Positions 8,239 through 18,703 of a DNA stretch of 52,497 nucleotides are shown one piece after another. Location of the stretch: NCBI GenBank assembly GCA_029551285.1, contig JAKPFT010000050.1, positions 1-52,497 of the forward strand, read 5' to 3'. Under the pieces are notes generated by a model. It was not told the origin of the DNA and did no database searches. It saw only the letters and a list, made by a program, of their open reading frames with translations. Position numbers and translations under genes: made by a program. How positions within the stretch are numbered: position 1 is the first letter of the stretch; every line of letters begins with the position of its first letter. Source of the stretch: a bacterium. Its GTDB lineage: Bacteria > Ratteibacteria > UBA8468 > B48-G9 > DSTR01.

Positions 8239-11200
8239 TCAAAAACCCGCCTTCACTCCGGCAAAAATCCGGTAAGAAGGCGTGCCGTAACCATCGGTCA
8301 GTCCGGTGCCGCCGCCAAATGTCACTTTAATCGGCCCAAGCTGGTGGCCCACAGAGATAATCCCTTCCAGAGGTGCCCCTTTTCGTCCGCCGTCAATCCG
8401 ACCAAAAATTTCCACGGCCACGGTGGTATCCCCATTGGGCAGATGGCCGGCGATGCCTGCTCCGTACAGAAAGGCGTTGTTTATTTTTAACTGCTCCAGG
8501 GTTTCTGCCTGCTGTCCGGCGTAACCAACGTTGACCGCGGTTAACAGGCGTTCACCCCACTTACGGTCAACACCCAGCAATACTCCTCCACCCACACCAT
8601 CAGAAGAAATAAGGTTTTTGCGGTTACCGGTCGGCAGGTCAACAAATGGCACCACCGCCAGTTTCATCCCTTCCACCACCGGCAGGACAATTTTCCCGCT
8701 GGCTCTGAGGTTACCTACTCCGCTGTCTTTTACCCAGGGAAAGACTGCATCGTGGCTCTGGTTAAGCAGGGCCGGCATCGACAGGGAAAATTGAAAGTTA
8801 TCCGTCACACCATAGGCAAAATTCAGGTCAAAAACAACCTGCTCGTCAGAAAGAAGTCTGTCACTGCCGCCAACAGTCACTTCAGCCACCTTGCTGGCAT
8901 AACTACCCGTCAGTCCCACTTCAAACTTGCCCGGTGACAGGTTATCGGTGGAATAAACAGTGACGAAATTTGCTTCCCCTGGCGCCACCTTGAAGTGGTT
9001 GAGATCAACGGCGGATGCCTGGCCAGCCAGGGAGACAAGCGCCACTATCAGAAAAAAGCCAGAGCACCTTTTCCTGGCAAGAGCAAACAAGGCCGCACCC
9101 GCAACCAGCAGCCACAGCAGGCTGCCCAGATGAATCATCAGCCAGGCAACTCCATAGACAGGCAGAAGCAGCGTCCGCACCAGGTACCTTGCCGATGGAT
9201 GAGTGGAAATCATCGCGGCATACTTCGGACTGTGCCGGTAGTACCAGCGGACGAAAGCCTGGCCAAAGACATTGGTCAGCAGGTACCTGTCGCGGAACTG
9301 ACGCAGGACCCAGACATGGTGTTCCTGGTAGGAACCAAAAGCCGCTGTGGCAATGAAACAACCACCGCCACCGGAGACCTGGCCGCCGGAAATACCGCTT
9401 CCGGAAGGGTCAACGATGGTTCCATTAACCTCACCATCAAAATCTCCAGTTCCTCCATCCGTCAGGGTGAGTTTGACCCGGGTGTAGTTCGGGGTTTCAC
9501 TGCTGGAAAATTCCGCCAGGGCTGCCGGATACTGGTAAAATTCCTCAGTATAGGGGTTATACTTCCACCAGGAGTTTAAACTCCCAGGAATATCCAGCGT
9601 TATCACTGCTTGACCGGGGTTTTCCTCGCTTGATTGAAGGTTTTCTACCCGGATATCAAACAAACTGTTTACCACTGAAGGAGCCCCGGGAATTTCTTGC
9701 GGATTAAGTTCTCTGACAGTGACCACAATATCCGGTTGACCTTCATTGTCAGTTTCAGGAACGGTGACATAGACCTTTTCCCCGGAGAGCACATCTTCCC
9801 GCTGAAAGTCTGAAGTTTCACTTCTTTGAAGCGTGGCCTTGGGAACATTCTCGCTGGTGGTTACCCAGAAGTCTTCTGATTGCGCCCAGTTTGATTCCAG
9901 ACCCCGGGCATCAACGCACTTGACCTGCCAGTGGAAAACTCCACTGCCCTGTTTTTTCGCCACTGCCTGAGCAAACAGAGCGTAGGGTAGGTAAATAAAG
10001 TTCTGACTGCCACTCAGGGAGCCTGACCACAACGGCTTCGGCCCCGGATTCGTTTTGCTGTCATCCTCTGCAGGGTAAATCTCCCAGGTGGAACCAGCAA
10101 TCGCATCTCCGTCCGGGTCGGTAAAGTTTGCCTGGAACCGCACCGCTGTCTCCACCTGGACTTCTCCGCTCAGCGGGGCAACAACTGCCGCCACCGGGGA
10201 CGTCGCACCGTAGCCCTGAACGGCGAAGGTATAGGGATTCTCATCCAGGTCATCGTTGGCAATGCTCACCGTGGCGGTTCGCAGTCCTACCGCAGATGGA
10301 TCAAATGTCACCTCAAAGGTCGTGCTGCCACCTGGCACCACCGGGCTGGATGGCTGGCTGGTTACGGTGAAATCAGCCGCATTTGTTCCGCTGATGGCAA
10401 CCTTTGGTGTGCCGGTCAGGGTCAGAATGGCAGTGCCGAGATTCTGAATGGTGAAGGTATGAGCAACCGTACCACCGTTAATATCCACTGCGCCAAAGTC
10501 CGTATCGTCGGCCGTGCTGGGAGAAGTATCTCCGTTCGGAATGGTAGCACCCTTGCCCTGGACGTTGATTTCCGGTTCAGTTGTCTGTCCCTGAATAGCA
10601 AAGGTATAGGGATTTTCATCAGCGTCGTTATTGGCAATGCTCACCGTGGCGGTTCGCAGCCCTCTTTCTATTGGCTGGAAGGTTACCTGAAAGGTCGTGC
10701 TGCCACCTGGCACCACCGGGCTGGACGGCTGGCTGGTGACCGCGAAATCAGTAGCATGGGCACCGCTGATGACAACTCTGGGCGTGCCCGTAAGGTTCAA
10801 ATCGGCAGTACCCAGATTCTGAATGGTAAAGGTATGGGTGACAGAACCGGGGACATCAACAGCATTGCCAAAGTCAGTTCCATCCGCCGTGCTGGGCGTG
10901 GTATCGCCATTGGGAATGTTGACACCGTTGCCCTGCACGTTGATTTCCGGGGCTGGCGCAGCCTGACCGGTACCCTGAATGGTGAAATTGTAAGGGTTTT
11001 CGTCTGAATCGTTGTTGGCAATGCTGACAGAGGCCGTGCGCAAACCGGTGGCACCTGGCGTAAACCGTATCTCAAAAGTTGTACTGCCAGAAGGCGCTAC
11101 CGGACTGGATGGCTGGCTGGTTACGGTGAAATCAGCCGCATTTGTTCCGCTGATGGCAACCTTGGGTGTGCCGGTGAGATTCAGATTGCCGGTGCCAAGA

Positions 11201-12609
11201 TTCTGAATGGTGAAAATATGAGTAACGGAACCGGTGGCAACAATAGCGTTGCCAAAGTCGGTCCCATCCGCCGTGCTGGGCGTGGTATCGCCGTCTGGAA
11301 TGTTGACACCGTTACCCTGCACGTTGATTTCCGGAGCTGTGCCGGTGCCCTGGATGGTAAAAGTATAGGGATTTTCGTCACTGTCGTTGTTGGCAATACT
11401 TACGGTCGTACTGCGCAACCCCGCCGCACTCGGATTGAAGGTCACGACAAAGGTGGTGCTGGCACCAGGCGCAATGGTGGCTGTGGCTGGCTGTGTGGTT
11501 ACTGTAAAATCAGCCGCCTGGCCGCCGGTAATTACTACTCTTGTCGTCCCGGTCAACGAAAGATTGGCTGTACCCAGATTCTGGATGGTGAAGGTATGCG
11601 CCACCGTGCCGCTGGCTACGTCCACATCACCGAAATCAGTGCCATCAGCCAGGCTGGGACTGGTGTCGCCGTTGGGAATGTCGTCACCGTTACCCTGGAC
11701 GTTGATTTCCGGGGCTGTGCCGGTGCCCTGGATAGCAAAAGTGTAGGGATTTTCGTCGCTGTCGTCGTTGGCAATGCTTACCGTGGCGGTGCGCAATCCA
11801 GGCGCACTCGGGTCAAATGTTACCACAAAGGTGGTGCTGGCACCAGGCGCAATGGTGGCTGTGGCTGGCTGTGTGGTTACTGTAAAATCAGCGGCGTGCG
11901 TACCGATGATTGAGACGCGCGGACTACCGGTCAGGTTAAGGTTAGCGTCGCCCAGGTTCTGCATGGTGAAGGTATGTGCCACTGTACCACTGGCCACATT
12001 TACGCTGCCAAAGTCGGTTCCATCGGTGGCACTGGGGCTGGTGTCACCGTTGGGAATGTTGACTCCGTTGCCCTGGACGTTGATTTCCGGAGCTGGCACA
12101 TTCACCGTAAAGGTGCCATTCACCGGCGTAGTGGGAATAGGCGTGTAGTTGACGTCCTGCAGGTACGGCTCAGTACCTGCCTGGCTGAGCGTGAGGTTGC
12201 TAACGCCGGCCGGTGCATCAGCCTTCACGGTAAGAAGTATGTTGATAAGAGCCCCGGAGCCGCTGGGTATGCCTTCGGCGCTGGCGAAAGAAACTCTCAC
12301 TTGCCCGGCAGTCCCCACATTTTTAACCAGGGAGAACCCGCTCAGTAGGGCGCCGGCAGTGACGTCACCGGCGGCAGGCTGCTGGAAAACACCGGTGTCA
12401 AAGTTCAGGATAAAGGCGCCGCCGGCTATGCCAGTGGCATTATCTACATTGATGGAAACAGTCGTCTGGGAACTGCGTAATCCCGAAGCAGGATTAGCCA
12501 CCGCAGTCAGGTTTACCGCCTCCAGTGAGGCACTGGCAGTTAGAAAAATACCTGCCAGTATCGTGCTCACCGTTACCCGCTGTACAAAATTCAGTTTTTT
12601 CCCTTCCAT
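8239..12609 (-). CDS. Giant surface protein: cohesin, five choice-of-anchor D repeats, CFI-box, C-terminal outer-membrane barrel
   Basis: A 1456-residue multidomain protein, start ATG at 12609 behind AGGGGGAAGA. In order: signal peptide (about 1-32, ending SLEA-VNL); a cohesin-like domain (about 33-165); five near-identical choice-of-anchor D repeats (about 171-800), each opening PEINVQG; an Ig-like region with FTDPDGDAI; a Gly-rich linker; a CFI-box beginning [10 protein letters not shown] near residue 1084 with downstream [16 protein letters not shown] and a membrane segment. Then, unexpectedly, comes a second signal-peptide-like segment ([17 protein letters not shown], near 1180-1200) and about 255 residues of alternating barrel-type sequence. 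The last part looks like an independent barrel protein fused in frame. Cohesin domains bind dockerins, and dockerin proteins are encoded nearby. Overall function is inferred to be surface display or assembly. Confidence 0.88.
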   Translation of the reverse strand: MEGKKLNFVQRVTVSTILAGIFLTASASLEAVNLTAVANPASGLRSSQTTVSINVDNATGIAGGAFILNFDTGVFQQPAAGDVTAGALLSGFSLVKNVGTAGQVRVSFASAEGIPSGSGALINILLTVKADAPAGVSNLTLSQAGTEPYLQDVNYTPIPTTPVNGTFTVNVPAPEINVQGNGVNIPNGDTSPSATDGTDFGSVNVASGTVAHTFTMQNLGDANLNLTGSPRVSIIGTHAADFTVTTQPATATIAPGASTTFVVTFDPSAPGLRTATVSIANDDSDENPYTFAIQGTGTAPEINVQGNGDDIPNGDTSPSLADGTDFGDVDVASGTVAHTFTIQNLGTANLSLTGTTRVVITGGQAADFTVTTQPATATIAPGASTTFVVTFNPSAAGLRSTTVSIANNDSDENPYTFTIQGTGTAPEINVQGNGVNIPDGDTTPSTADGTDFGNAIVATGSVTHIFTIQNLGTGNLNLTGTPKVAISGTNAADFTVTSQPSSPVAPSGSTTFEIRFTPGATGLRTASVSIANNDSDENPYNFTIQGTGQAAPAPEINVQGNGVNIPNGDTTPSTADGTDFGNAVDVPGSVTHTFTIQNLGTADLNLTGTPRVVISGAHATDFAVTSQPSSPVVPGGSTTFQVTFQPIERGLRTATVSIANNDADENPYTFAIQGQTTEPEINVQGKGATIPNGDTSPSTADDTDFGAVDINGGTVAHTFTIQNLGTAILTLTGTPKVAISGTNAADFTVTSQPSSPVVPGGSTTFEVTFDPSAVGLRTATVSIANDDLDENPYTFAVQGYGATSPVAAVVAPLSGEVQVETAVRFQANFTDPDGDAIAGSTWEIYPAEDDSKTNPGPKPLWSGSLSGSQNFIYLPYALFAQAVAKKQGSGVFHWQVKCVDARGLESNWAQSEDFWVTTSENVPKATLQRSETSDFQREDVLSGEKVYVTVPETDNEGQPDIVVTVRELNPQEIPGAPSVVNSLFDIRVENLQSSEENPGQAVITLDIPGSLNSWWKYNPYTEEFYQYPAALAEFSSSETPNYTRVKLTLTDGGTGDFDGEVNGTIVDPSGSGISGGQVSGGGGCFIATAAFGSYQEHHVWVLRQFRDRYLLTNVFGQAFVRWYYRHSPKYAAMISTHPSARYLVRTLLLPVYGVAWLMIHLGSLLWLLVAGAALFALARKRCSGFFLIVALVSLAGQASAVDLNHFKVAPGEANFVTVYSTDNLSPGKFEVGLTGSYASKVAEVTVGGSDRLLSDEQVVFDLNFAYGVTDNFQFSLSMPALLNQSHDAVFPWVKDSGVGNLRASGKIVLPVVEGMKLAVVPFVDLPTGNRKNLISSDGVGGGVLLGVDRKWGERLLTAVNVGYAGQQAETLEQLKINNAFLYGAGIAGHLPNGDTTVAVEIFGRIDGGRKGAPLEGIISVGHQLGPIKVTFGGGTGLTDGYGTPSYRIFAGVKAGF
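10207..12098 (-). repeat. Five tandem intragenic repeats encoding choice-of-anchor D domains
   Basis: Five units of roughly 375 bp lie head to tail inside the giant surface-protein gene. Unit starts, read from the PEINVQG codons, fall near 12095, 11715, 11341, 10955 and 10579. Long blocks are almost identical at DNA level, for example those encoding [16 protein letters not shown] and TVSIANND. This implies recent duplication or homogenisation and makes copy number prone to change. Confidence 0.88.
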
Positions 12610-12664
12610 TCTTCCCCCTTTTTATCAATTCCTGTCCAAGGAAAATTCTGGCTGTTTGTTCCGG

Positions 12665-14095
12665 CTAATTACCGTACGGGTCCGGTTCCAGTCCAGCCGC
12701 CACGCGCAGGGCGAAAATTGCCTCAGCCACGCCGATGGCGCCGTCATTGTTAACATCGGCTTCCAGATAGATAGTTACTCCAGGCGGAAGCCCGGCGGCA
12801 ACCCTGAGTGCGGCAATGGCATCAGCCACGCCCACGGTTAAATCGCCGTTGACATCTCCTTTGGCAATTCCGGGGACAACCTCTATTTTCCCCGGTCCGG
12901 AAGGATTGTAATTTCCGTTGATGAGTGTCCCACCGGAATCTTTCAGGAAATTTGTCTCGTTGTTGGTCCCATCGGAAAAAGTCAGGTTGCTGAACTGGCC
13001 GACGGTGGCCGTACTTTTAACCTGAAACTTCGCAATCGCCAGGCTGCCGCTACCGCCCACAAGCTCTCCTCTTAGCGTCTGCCCGGTAATCTCGGTTTTT
13101 CCAGCGCTCAACTGCCGCCGCAGCACCAGCCAGGTTGCCGGCAGGAGAGAACCCCTTTCTATCCCGGTGTCCTCCACGACGGTGCTGTCATACTCTATCA
13201 CGAATCGGAAACTTGCCACACCGGCACCTTCATCCACATTGATGGGGACATTGACCACGCGACCCGGCCCACCTGTGAGATTGTTCGGGATGGAAACTTG
13301 CCGCGTAGCCGGAAAGGCAGGGTCCTGAAGGATAATGTTCACATCATTGACCGTGGAACCAGCGCTCACCGCCAGGGGATTTCCGGCATATTCGCCAGCC
13401 GGGTCAGTCAGAACATCATACTGGCCATCGCCATCAGCATCACGAAAGGCACCTATGTAATATGTTCCGGACATAATTCCGCTGATGGAAAAGGCTCCTG
13501 GATTGGCCAGGGAGGTGGAATAGACTGGTTCACTGTTGTAATTACGGTCCAGGAAAAGACCCACATAAATCGTGCCCTGGGAAGTGCCACCATAGTTTAT
13601 TGTTCCGTTGATAGTGGCCGGGCTAGCCACCACCACACTGACATTGCCACCGGTGGCCGTATGCGTGATAGCCTGTCCCTGGCTGTCGGAGAGTACTGAA
13701 GTAGTAAAATTTAAAGTAGCCTGCTGACCTGCCGTACCGTTGACCTTGAACTGGATAAGGCACAAACTTCCCGAAGCAGTTCCCGTAAGCGGACTTAGAC
13801 TGAAGCCAGCGATGTTAACCGTACCCGGAGTTTCTGTATTTCCTGAGATAAACCAGCCACCGGTGAGCGAACCTGAGGTAACAGTGAGCGCTTCAATAAC
13901 ATTGTTGTTGGCACCCCAGGTCAGGACAAACTGAAACCCCATAATGCCCCGGGGATTGTCAACATTGACCGGGATGCTTACCAGACCACCCTGGGGCACG
14001 TCGGTAGAGGAAGGGACAGATACAGTGACAGCCATGGAAATACTGGCCATAAGAAATAACGTTGAAATTGCTGCGCCTAACTTTCCAGGCAGCAT
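12665..14095 (-). CDS. Cohesin-dockerin surface protein
   Basis: A 476-residue secreted protein, ATG at 14095 behind a strong AGGAGG. A signal peptide (MLPGKLGAAISTLFLMASIS) leads into a first cohesin-like domain (about 25-160, with VPQGGLVSIPVNVDNPRGI). A carboxypeptidase-regulatory-like beta domain (about 165-260, with GTIYVGLFLDRNYNSEP) follows, then a second cohesin-like domain (about 265-400). A C-terminal type I dockerin has two calcium-loop repeats (GDVNGDLTVGVADAI and ADVNNDGAIGVAEAI, each followed by ALRVAAGL). Having both module types lets it bind dockerins and be bound by cohesins, as an adaptor scaffoldin would. It has its own promoter and is followed 55 bp later by the giant cohesin gene. 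Binding partners are inferred from the modules only. Confidence 0.9.
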   Translation of the reverse strand: MLPGKLGAAISTLFLMASISMAVTVSVPSSTDVPQGGLVSIPVNVDNPRGIMGFQFVLTWGANNNVIEALTVTSGSLTGGWFISGNTETPGTVNIAGFSLSPLTGTASGSLCLIQFKVNGTAGQQATLNFTTSVLSDSQGQAITHTATGGNVSVVVASPATINGTINYGGTSQGTIYVGLFLDRNYNSEPVYSTSLANPGAFSISGIMSGTYYIGAFRDADGDGQYDVLTDPAGEYAGNPLAVSAGSTVNDVNIILQDPAFPATRQVSIPNNLTGGPGRVVNVPINVDEGAGVASFRFVIEYDSTVVEDTGIERGSLLPATWLVLRRQLSAGKTEITGQTLRGELVGGSGSLAIAKFQVKSTATVGQFSNLTFSDGTNNETNFLKDSGGTLINGNYNPSGPGKIEVVPGIAKGDVNGDLTVGVADAIAALRVAAGLPPGVTIYLEADVNNDGAIGVAEAIFALRVAAGLEPDPYGN

Positions 14096-14123
14096 CTTTT
14101 ACCTCCTGTTGATTATGTGGCAT

Positions 14124-14153
14124 ATGTTACCCTCAGTCATATTTCGTTGTCAA
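14124..14153 (-). promoter_or_regulatory. Sigma-70-type promoter for the cohesin-dockerin gene
   Basis: In the 131-bp gap between two cohesin genes, the minus strand shows a perfect TTGACA (14153-14148), an 18-bp spacer and TAACAT (14129-14124). The predicted start would give a leader of about 20 nt ending in AGGAGG. The -10 is imperfect, so activity is inferred. Confidence 0.5.
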
Positions 14154-14226
14154 GTACCCTGAAATTACTTGCGTAGAACCTTCTTACAACCTGCAAACTT
14201 TGCCTCTCAATCTTTCCCTGCCCTTT

Positions 14227-15882
14227 TTACGGAATAACTACCGGAATTTTCTCTCCGTTTTCGCCCCAGAGGCTGACTTCTTTCAGCTTGAGAGAACTTT
14301 TTTCATTAGAAAGACCTTTCAGGTCAAAAAGAAGCGTCAGCAAACTCTGACCGCAGAAAGAGGGGAAAAACGCGCCGGTTATTTTTACCATATTTCTTTC
14401 TACCTGTACTTCATTAAAGAATTTTATTTCTTTCTCACTTAACTGCGTCGCCTTAAATTTCATGTTTTCTGGAAGTTCTAACACCAGGCGCAGGCTGGAA
14501 ACTTTGCCAACATTTTCACTCAACACCAGTGCTGCTTCCGCCAAACCCTTTTTCCGTTCCAGGGAGAGGTTGCTCAATTTTGCTTCTCCGGAAACAGTCA
14601 AAACCACTCTGGTTGTCTTTTGTACCTTGCCGGCCATGCCTTCAAATTCCAGAGTGTAATTACCAGCCAGGACTTTTGGTCCCCTTCTGACCGCAAAAAT
14701 CGCTTCGTTTCCTTCCACGCGCAATTCCTTCTGCGCTGGCTCTATCTGGAAACCTGATGGTACTCTTGCCTTCACTGCCACCGGTTCAGCAAAGCCAGCC
14801 AGAAAAATTACTTTCACTGGAATTTTAAGCTCTTTTTCCTGAAGAGAAAAATTCATCTTCTCCGGGCAGGAAAAGATGAATTCTTTCTTTAAAGGTTTCT
14901 TCTCCCACTTCCAGGTGAGTTTTGAGTCTTCCCTGATGGTAAAACTCACCGATGTTCCAGAACCCGTGGGCGCGGAACCGGTGCCTTCGTAGCCGGTACA
15001 GACTATCTGCTCTTGCCCCTCCACCAGAACCGCTGTTTCTACCCGGCAGTCCACCTTATCTCCGCGGGTATAGGTGGTCACTCCTGGCACCGGAAAAGTC
15101 TTCCCGTAGTCAGACTTCACCAGAAGCACGACGCTGTTGGTAGGAGTTTCCACCGGCGGTTTCCCTGGCTCCGGTATCACCGGGGGAGCCGTAGTTCTCC
15201 CGGGTGTGGCTATCGTCGTGCCAGGAACAGGCTGGCCTTCCCACCGCGGCACGGCCGGAATGTTAGCAGCAGGCAGGGAGACAGCCGTTTCTCCCACCTG
15301 AACCCGGGTATAACCTGAGACGCCACCGGAAGAAGCAACGGCAACACTGGCCTGACCGCTGCCGGTGCTGATAGTGGTCGCGGTAGCGTCTGCATTCGCC
15401 GCGGTTCCGTTTCCAGACTGAGAGGGAGTACTGGTGACCCGGAAAAAACCTGACCGGACCGAGCAGGGGAGGGATTTCCCCAGGCTGTCACTCAGTTTCA
15501 CTTCGGTCAGGCTGAGATAGGAATAGCCAGGGGTTAAAACTTCAAACTGCAGATTGGCGATGACACCGCTTCCCGAGACACCGGACAAAGTCGGGTCAAA
15601 GCCACCGGTGCGCACTATTCCTGCTACGGAAGTGTTGTTCACCACCGTAAAGCCGGCTACCAGAGGCCCTTTGTCCACACTAACCAGTTTCAAAATTGAA
15701 CTGTTATACCGCAGGGTAAACTGAAAACTGGCAAATGGCGCCTCCGCGTTGAGACTTACCGGAATGGTAATGGAGCCGGGCAGAGAGGAAACGGTGATAC
15801 TGGCTACCTCCATCGTCGCCGCACCGGCCAGAGCGCCTGCCATCAGGCACGCTACCAGAACAATCCCGAAACTTTTTTCCAT
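14227..15882 (-). CDS. Secreted cohesin-domain protein
   Basis: A 551-residue exported protein. The ATG at 15882 follows GGAGGCAGGCC. A signal peptide (MEKSFGIVLVACLMAGALA) precedes one cohesin-like domain (about 22-150, with SLPGSITIPVSLNAEAPFASFQ). A Thr/Ser/Pro/Gly-rich linker spans about 155-250. A beta domain follows that opens VVLLVKSDYGKTFPVPGVTTY and contains a short Cys-containing stretch (IVCTGYEGTG), then further Ig-like beta regions. The last 100 residues again resemble a cohesin-type beta sandwich (SLRLVLELPENMKF). It starts 11 bp after the parvulin gene, so they are co-transcribed and it may be a folding client. The domain call for the N-terminus is firm; the middle region is not one I recognise. 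Confidence 0.82.
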   Translation of the reverse strand: MEKSFGIVLVACLMAGALAGAATMEVASITVSSLPGSITIPVSLNAEAPFASFQFTLRYNSSILKLVSVDKGPLVAGFTVVNNTSVAGIVRTGGFDPTLSGVSGSGVIANLQFEVLTPGYSYLSLTEVKLSDSLGKSLPCSVRSGFFRVTSTPSQSGNGTAANADATATTISTGSGQASVAVASSGGVSGYTRVQVGETAVSLPAANIPAVPRWEGQPVPGTTIATPGRTTAPPVIPEPGKPPVETPTNSVVLLVKSDYGKTFPVPGVTTYTRGDKVDCRVETAVLVEGQEQIVCTGYEGTGSAPTGSGTSVSFTIREDSKLTWKWEKKPLKKEFIFSCPEKMNFSLQEKELKIPVKVIFLAGFAEPVAVKARVPSGFQIEPAQKELRVEGNEAIFAVRRGPKVLAGNYTLEFEGMAGKVQKTTRVVLTVSGEAKLSNLSLERKKGLAEAALVLSENVGKVSSLRLVLELPENMKFKATQLSEKEIKFFNEVQVERNMVKITGAFFPSFCGQSLLTLLFDLKGLSNEKSSLKLKEVSLWGENGEKIPVVIP

Positions 15883-15893
15883 GGCCTGCCTCC

Positions 15894-16724
15894 TTACTTT
15901 TGAGATGCCTCCAGCGCGGAATAGTCAACATTCACTTTGTAGCGTTGCTTCAGACTTACCTCCATCTCTTTCACCCTGTCCTGCTCCAGTTTTCTTTTAA
16001 TCTCCTGGGAGACAGCTTCAAATGGTCTTTCCTGGGATGGCTTTATATCTTCCACCTTAATTAGGTAAAAACCGGATGAACTTCTGACCACGCCGCTGGT
16101 CTCGCCTTTTCCCAGAGTGAAAGCCACCTCGGCCACTTCTCCGGGAAGGCTCTCCCGGGAAAACCAGCCTGCATCTCCACTTTTCTGACCGGTCCCTTCG
16201 GTGTTATACTGCCTGGCTAAGGCCGCAAAATCTTCTCCGGATTTTAGCTTTTTCAGAATTTCTTCGGCCTGCTTTTCTTCTTTCACCACAATCTGAGAAA
16301 TCTTCCGCCTTTCTTTGATGGTAAACTGGTCGCGATTTTTCTCGTAGTAGGCTTTAACTTCTTCCTCGGTGACCGGCTTTTTCTTCAGTTCTTCTTCCAC
16401 ATACTTGCGGATAATCAGCAGTGTTTTCATCTTCTCAATCTGTTGCTCTTCCTGAGGGGTAAGTTTCACGTTGGCGTCGGTAGCCGCTTTCAGAAAAATT
16501 TTCTCCCGCACTAACTGGTCCAGAACTCGTTTCCTCGCTTCATTACTGCCCGGTCCACTGCCGGGAAAACCTGGCCGGGTAAAACGGCTGATTTCTTCTT
16601 CCACCTGCTGCGCGGTAATCTTCTCAGAACCGACTGTCGCCACCACCTTCTCCACCTTTCTCTCCTGGCTGGTAGCGACCACAGCGCAGACCAGCATCAG
16701 ACCAACCCACCCTGCTTTCTTCAT
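15894..16724 (-). CDS. Parvulin-type peptidyl-prolyl isomerase / SurA-like foldase
   Basis: Periplasmic chaperone and cis-trans prolyl isomerase of 276 residues; ATG at 16724 with GGGAGA upstream. A signal peptide (MKKAGWVGLMLVCAVVATS) is followed by a SurA-N-type helical chaperone region (about 25-130, with VATVGSEKITAQQVEEEI). One parvulin domain spans about 135-235, with RRKISQIVVK, FAALARQYN, SGDAGWFSRESLP, VAFTLGKGE and FYLIKVEDI. Ends with a charged helix. It sits between the clostripain gene (23 bp upstream) and the cohesin gene (11 bp downstream), so a dedicated role in folding these exported proteins is plausible. Confidence 0.93.
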   Translation of the reverse strand: MKKAGWVGLMLVCAVVATSQERKVEKVVATVGSEKITAQQVEEEISRFTRPGFPGSGPGSNEARKRVLDQLVREKIFLKAATDANVKLTPQEEQQIEKMKTLLIIRKYVEEELKKKPVTEEEVKAYYEKNRDQFTIKERRKISQIVVKEEKQAEEILKKLKSGEDFAALARQYNTEGTGQKSGDAGWFSRESLPGEVAEVAFTLGKGETSGVVRSSSGFYLIKVEDIKPSQERPFEAVSQEIKRKLEQDRVKEMEVSLKQRYKVNVDYSALEASQK

Positions 16725-16747
16725 CTTGTCTCCCTGTAATGATAAGT

Positions 16748-18703
16748 CTATTCCAGTATCCGGGACAGAAGAATTATAACATCTAAGATACTCACCGTCC
16801 CATCGCCATCAAGGTCACCTGCTTTCAGGTTCACCGGCAGCATGCCAAGTGCCATACGCAGACACAGAACGACATCGGTAATGTCAACCACTCCATCCTG
16901 GTTAAGGTCGCCGTCAGCCCTACCGGACAGCCTGGCTACCACCCGCACATTATCTATGGCCCAGTACCACTCGTAGTTGGCGTTATAATACCGCCAGCGA
17001 AACTGGACATTCTCCTGATCTGTATAATCACCGAGATTCAGGAAAACCAGGCCGCTACTGTCCTGTCCGGAAAAGGTAATCAGTGTCTCCCACGGCCCGT
17101 CAGAAACTTTGATGTCCACTTCCGCCTTCTCCTCCTGATAGACCCGGAAGTAGTGCTGAAAAACAAGGTAAGACGGTCTGGCCGGCAAACTCAAAACTGG
17201 AGTGATCAGGGATTCGTCCATGTTGACCCGTCCGGCCCAGTCGCTGTCCACAATCATAAATGGTGGCGTAAGTACCGGAATTGTTCTGCTTCCTGGATTG
17301 GTTGCGCTCCAGGTTTTACCATCGCCATAGCCGTCAATGATGGTCCAGTTAGCCGGCAAACCCCGGTCAAAGTTTTCCTCCCAGAACACTTCTGTCTGGA
17401 AGAAAGGGTCGGCGGCCTGAAAAGAACGCAGAAATTCGTCCCAGGCAGATTCTGCAAAACTGAGCGTGTCGGAATGGTACTGACTGCTGATTTCCTGGCC
17501 ATAGTCAGGCAGGTAAATGGAAAGACCGCTGGCGCCAGCCGGACCGCGAGAAGCCACGGTCACTTGTTGAAACTGGCTCACCGCCCGGGAAGCGAGATTT
17601 CTTACCGAGAAATCTGCAGCACCAAGCGCACAGCCCTGGAGGAAACCTTTCAGATCTTTGTAATCTACGTCATCAAATCGTTTTGTGGTCTGCAAGGCAA
17701 TGAATGGAGCCAGCCAATCTCCAGCGGTCTCAATTGCCGTAACCAGGCTGTCCAGAGCCTGACGGAGGTCAAAAATTCCCTGCAGGTTCACCGCGGAAAG
17801 TGTCGCGGGTCCAGCCTGGCCGTACTCTTCCCAGTAACGTTCAACCATCAAAGTAGCTAACTCTTCCGCCTCCAGAAAGGGGTTGTTTTTCAATTCCAGC
17901 AAAATTGTATCGTACGGCCAGCCATCTCCGGCTTCGTCGGCCTGGGAAGCAACCATGACCCGGGCAAAGTTTCTGATTTCGTAAGCCACCTCAATCATCG
18001 CCATCAGGCAGGCGTCAAACCCGATGATATTGAGCGCCCCTGGCAATTGCTCCAGCGCCCAGCGCAGTTCCTGCAGCGAAAGGGAGTCGTAACCGGAAGA
18101 GTTGTCCGTGCAGACAGATTTTTCAATTTTCCAGCGGTTTAATCGGCCCTCCAGTTCTTTGATGCGTTCCTTAATTTTTCTGCGTTCCGAAGGAGACGAC
18201 ACCCAGCTGAGCTGGCCTCGCAGAACATTAAGGGTGGTTTCCACTTCCTTCCAGCCGTTGCCGTGGTCCCAGAGGATAAGGGCGTAGTGGCTGGCCGGGT
18301 AGTTTTGCATGGCCCAGGAAACAAAATCAACCAGGGTGTCTGGACTGCCCATGTTGACTTCCCGGCCACCCTTACCATCACCCCAGTCAGCAATTGCGTT
18401 GCTTCTCTTAGGTGTCATCCCCTGGGTGACATAGAAGCGGTTGGCCTCCGTCCAGTTGTCATAACGGGTGTCGTAGCCGGAGATGCGGTCCAGTTGCACC
18501 ACGACCTGCACCTGGGAAGTGGAACCAATCTGGGCCATCTCCAGGAAATCGTTGATGGCGTACTCTTCCAGGTTGTTGTCTCCGTCCAGGTAAACCATTA
18601 CTGTCCACTGAGCCAGACTGAAAGCCGGAAGAGTCAGAGCAGCAAAAATCAGCAGACTTAGCAAAAAAGGAATCTTCCGGAAGAGAATATGTTTGGTGTT
18701 CAC
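16748..18703 (-). CDS. Clostripain-family (C11) cysteine protease with C-terminal dockerin
   Basis: A 651-residue secreted protease. The start is GTG at 18703, overlapping the TGA of the upstream gene by four bases, which implies translational coupling. A signal peptide (about 1-31) precedes the caspase-fold C11 domain. That domain contains AQWTVMVYLDGDNNLE, the catalytic His in ALILWDHGNGW (about residue 145) and the catalytic Cys in IGFDACLMAM (about residue 231), as well as ASQADEAGDGWPYD. A beta-sandwich with WYWAIDNVRV follows. A C-terminal dockerin (about 595-651) has two calcium loops, GDLNQDGVVDITDVV and GDLDGDGTVSILDVI. The dockerin suggests it docks onto one of the cohesin proteins encoded downstream. 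C11 enzymes usually cleave after Arg or Lys; specificity here is untested. Confidence 0.93.
   Translation of the reverse strand: MNTKHILFRKIPFLLSLLIFAALTLPAFSLAQWTVMVYLDGDNNLEEYAINDFLEMAQIGSTSQVQVVVQLDRISGYDTRYDNWTEANRFYVTQGMTPKRSNAIADWGDGKGGREVNMGSPDTLVDFVSWAMQNYPASHYALILWDHGNGWKEVETTLNVLRGQLSWVSSPSERRKIKERIKELEGRLNRWKIEKSVCTDNSSGYDSLSLQELRWALEQLPGALNIIGFDACLMAMIEVAYEIRNFARVMVASQADEAGDGWPYDTILLELKNNPFLEAEELATLMVERYWEEYGQAGPATLSAVNLQGIFDLRQALDSLVTAIETAGDWLAPFIALQTTKRFDDVDYKDLKGFLQGCALGAADFSVRNLASRAVSQFQQVTVASRGPAGASGLSIYLPDYGQEISSQYHSDTLSFAESAWDEFLRSFQAADPFFQTEVFWEENFDRGLPANWTIIDGYGDGKTWSATNPGSRTIPVLTPPFMIVDSDWAGRVNMDESLITPVLSLPARPSYLVFQHYFRVYQEEKAEVDIKVSDGPWETLITFSGQDSSGLVFLNLGDYTDQENVQFRWRYYNANYEWYWAIDNVRVVARLSGRADGDLNQDGVVDITDVVLCLRMALGMLPVNLKAGDLDGDGTVSILDVIILLSRILE

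Noticed and set aside
9005-9579. Overlapping frames of 113-194 codons on both strands within the giant surface-protein gene
   Set aside because: Composition is Arg/Pro/Cys/Gln-rich without family features. The minus-strand gene frame has clear domains through this region.
11218-11913. A 231-codon plus-strand frame with repeated segments
   Set aside because: Its repeats simply mirror the anchor-D repeats on the opposite strand.
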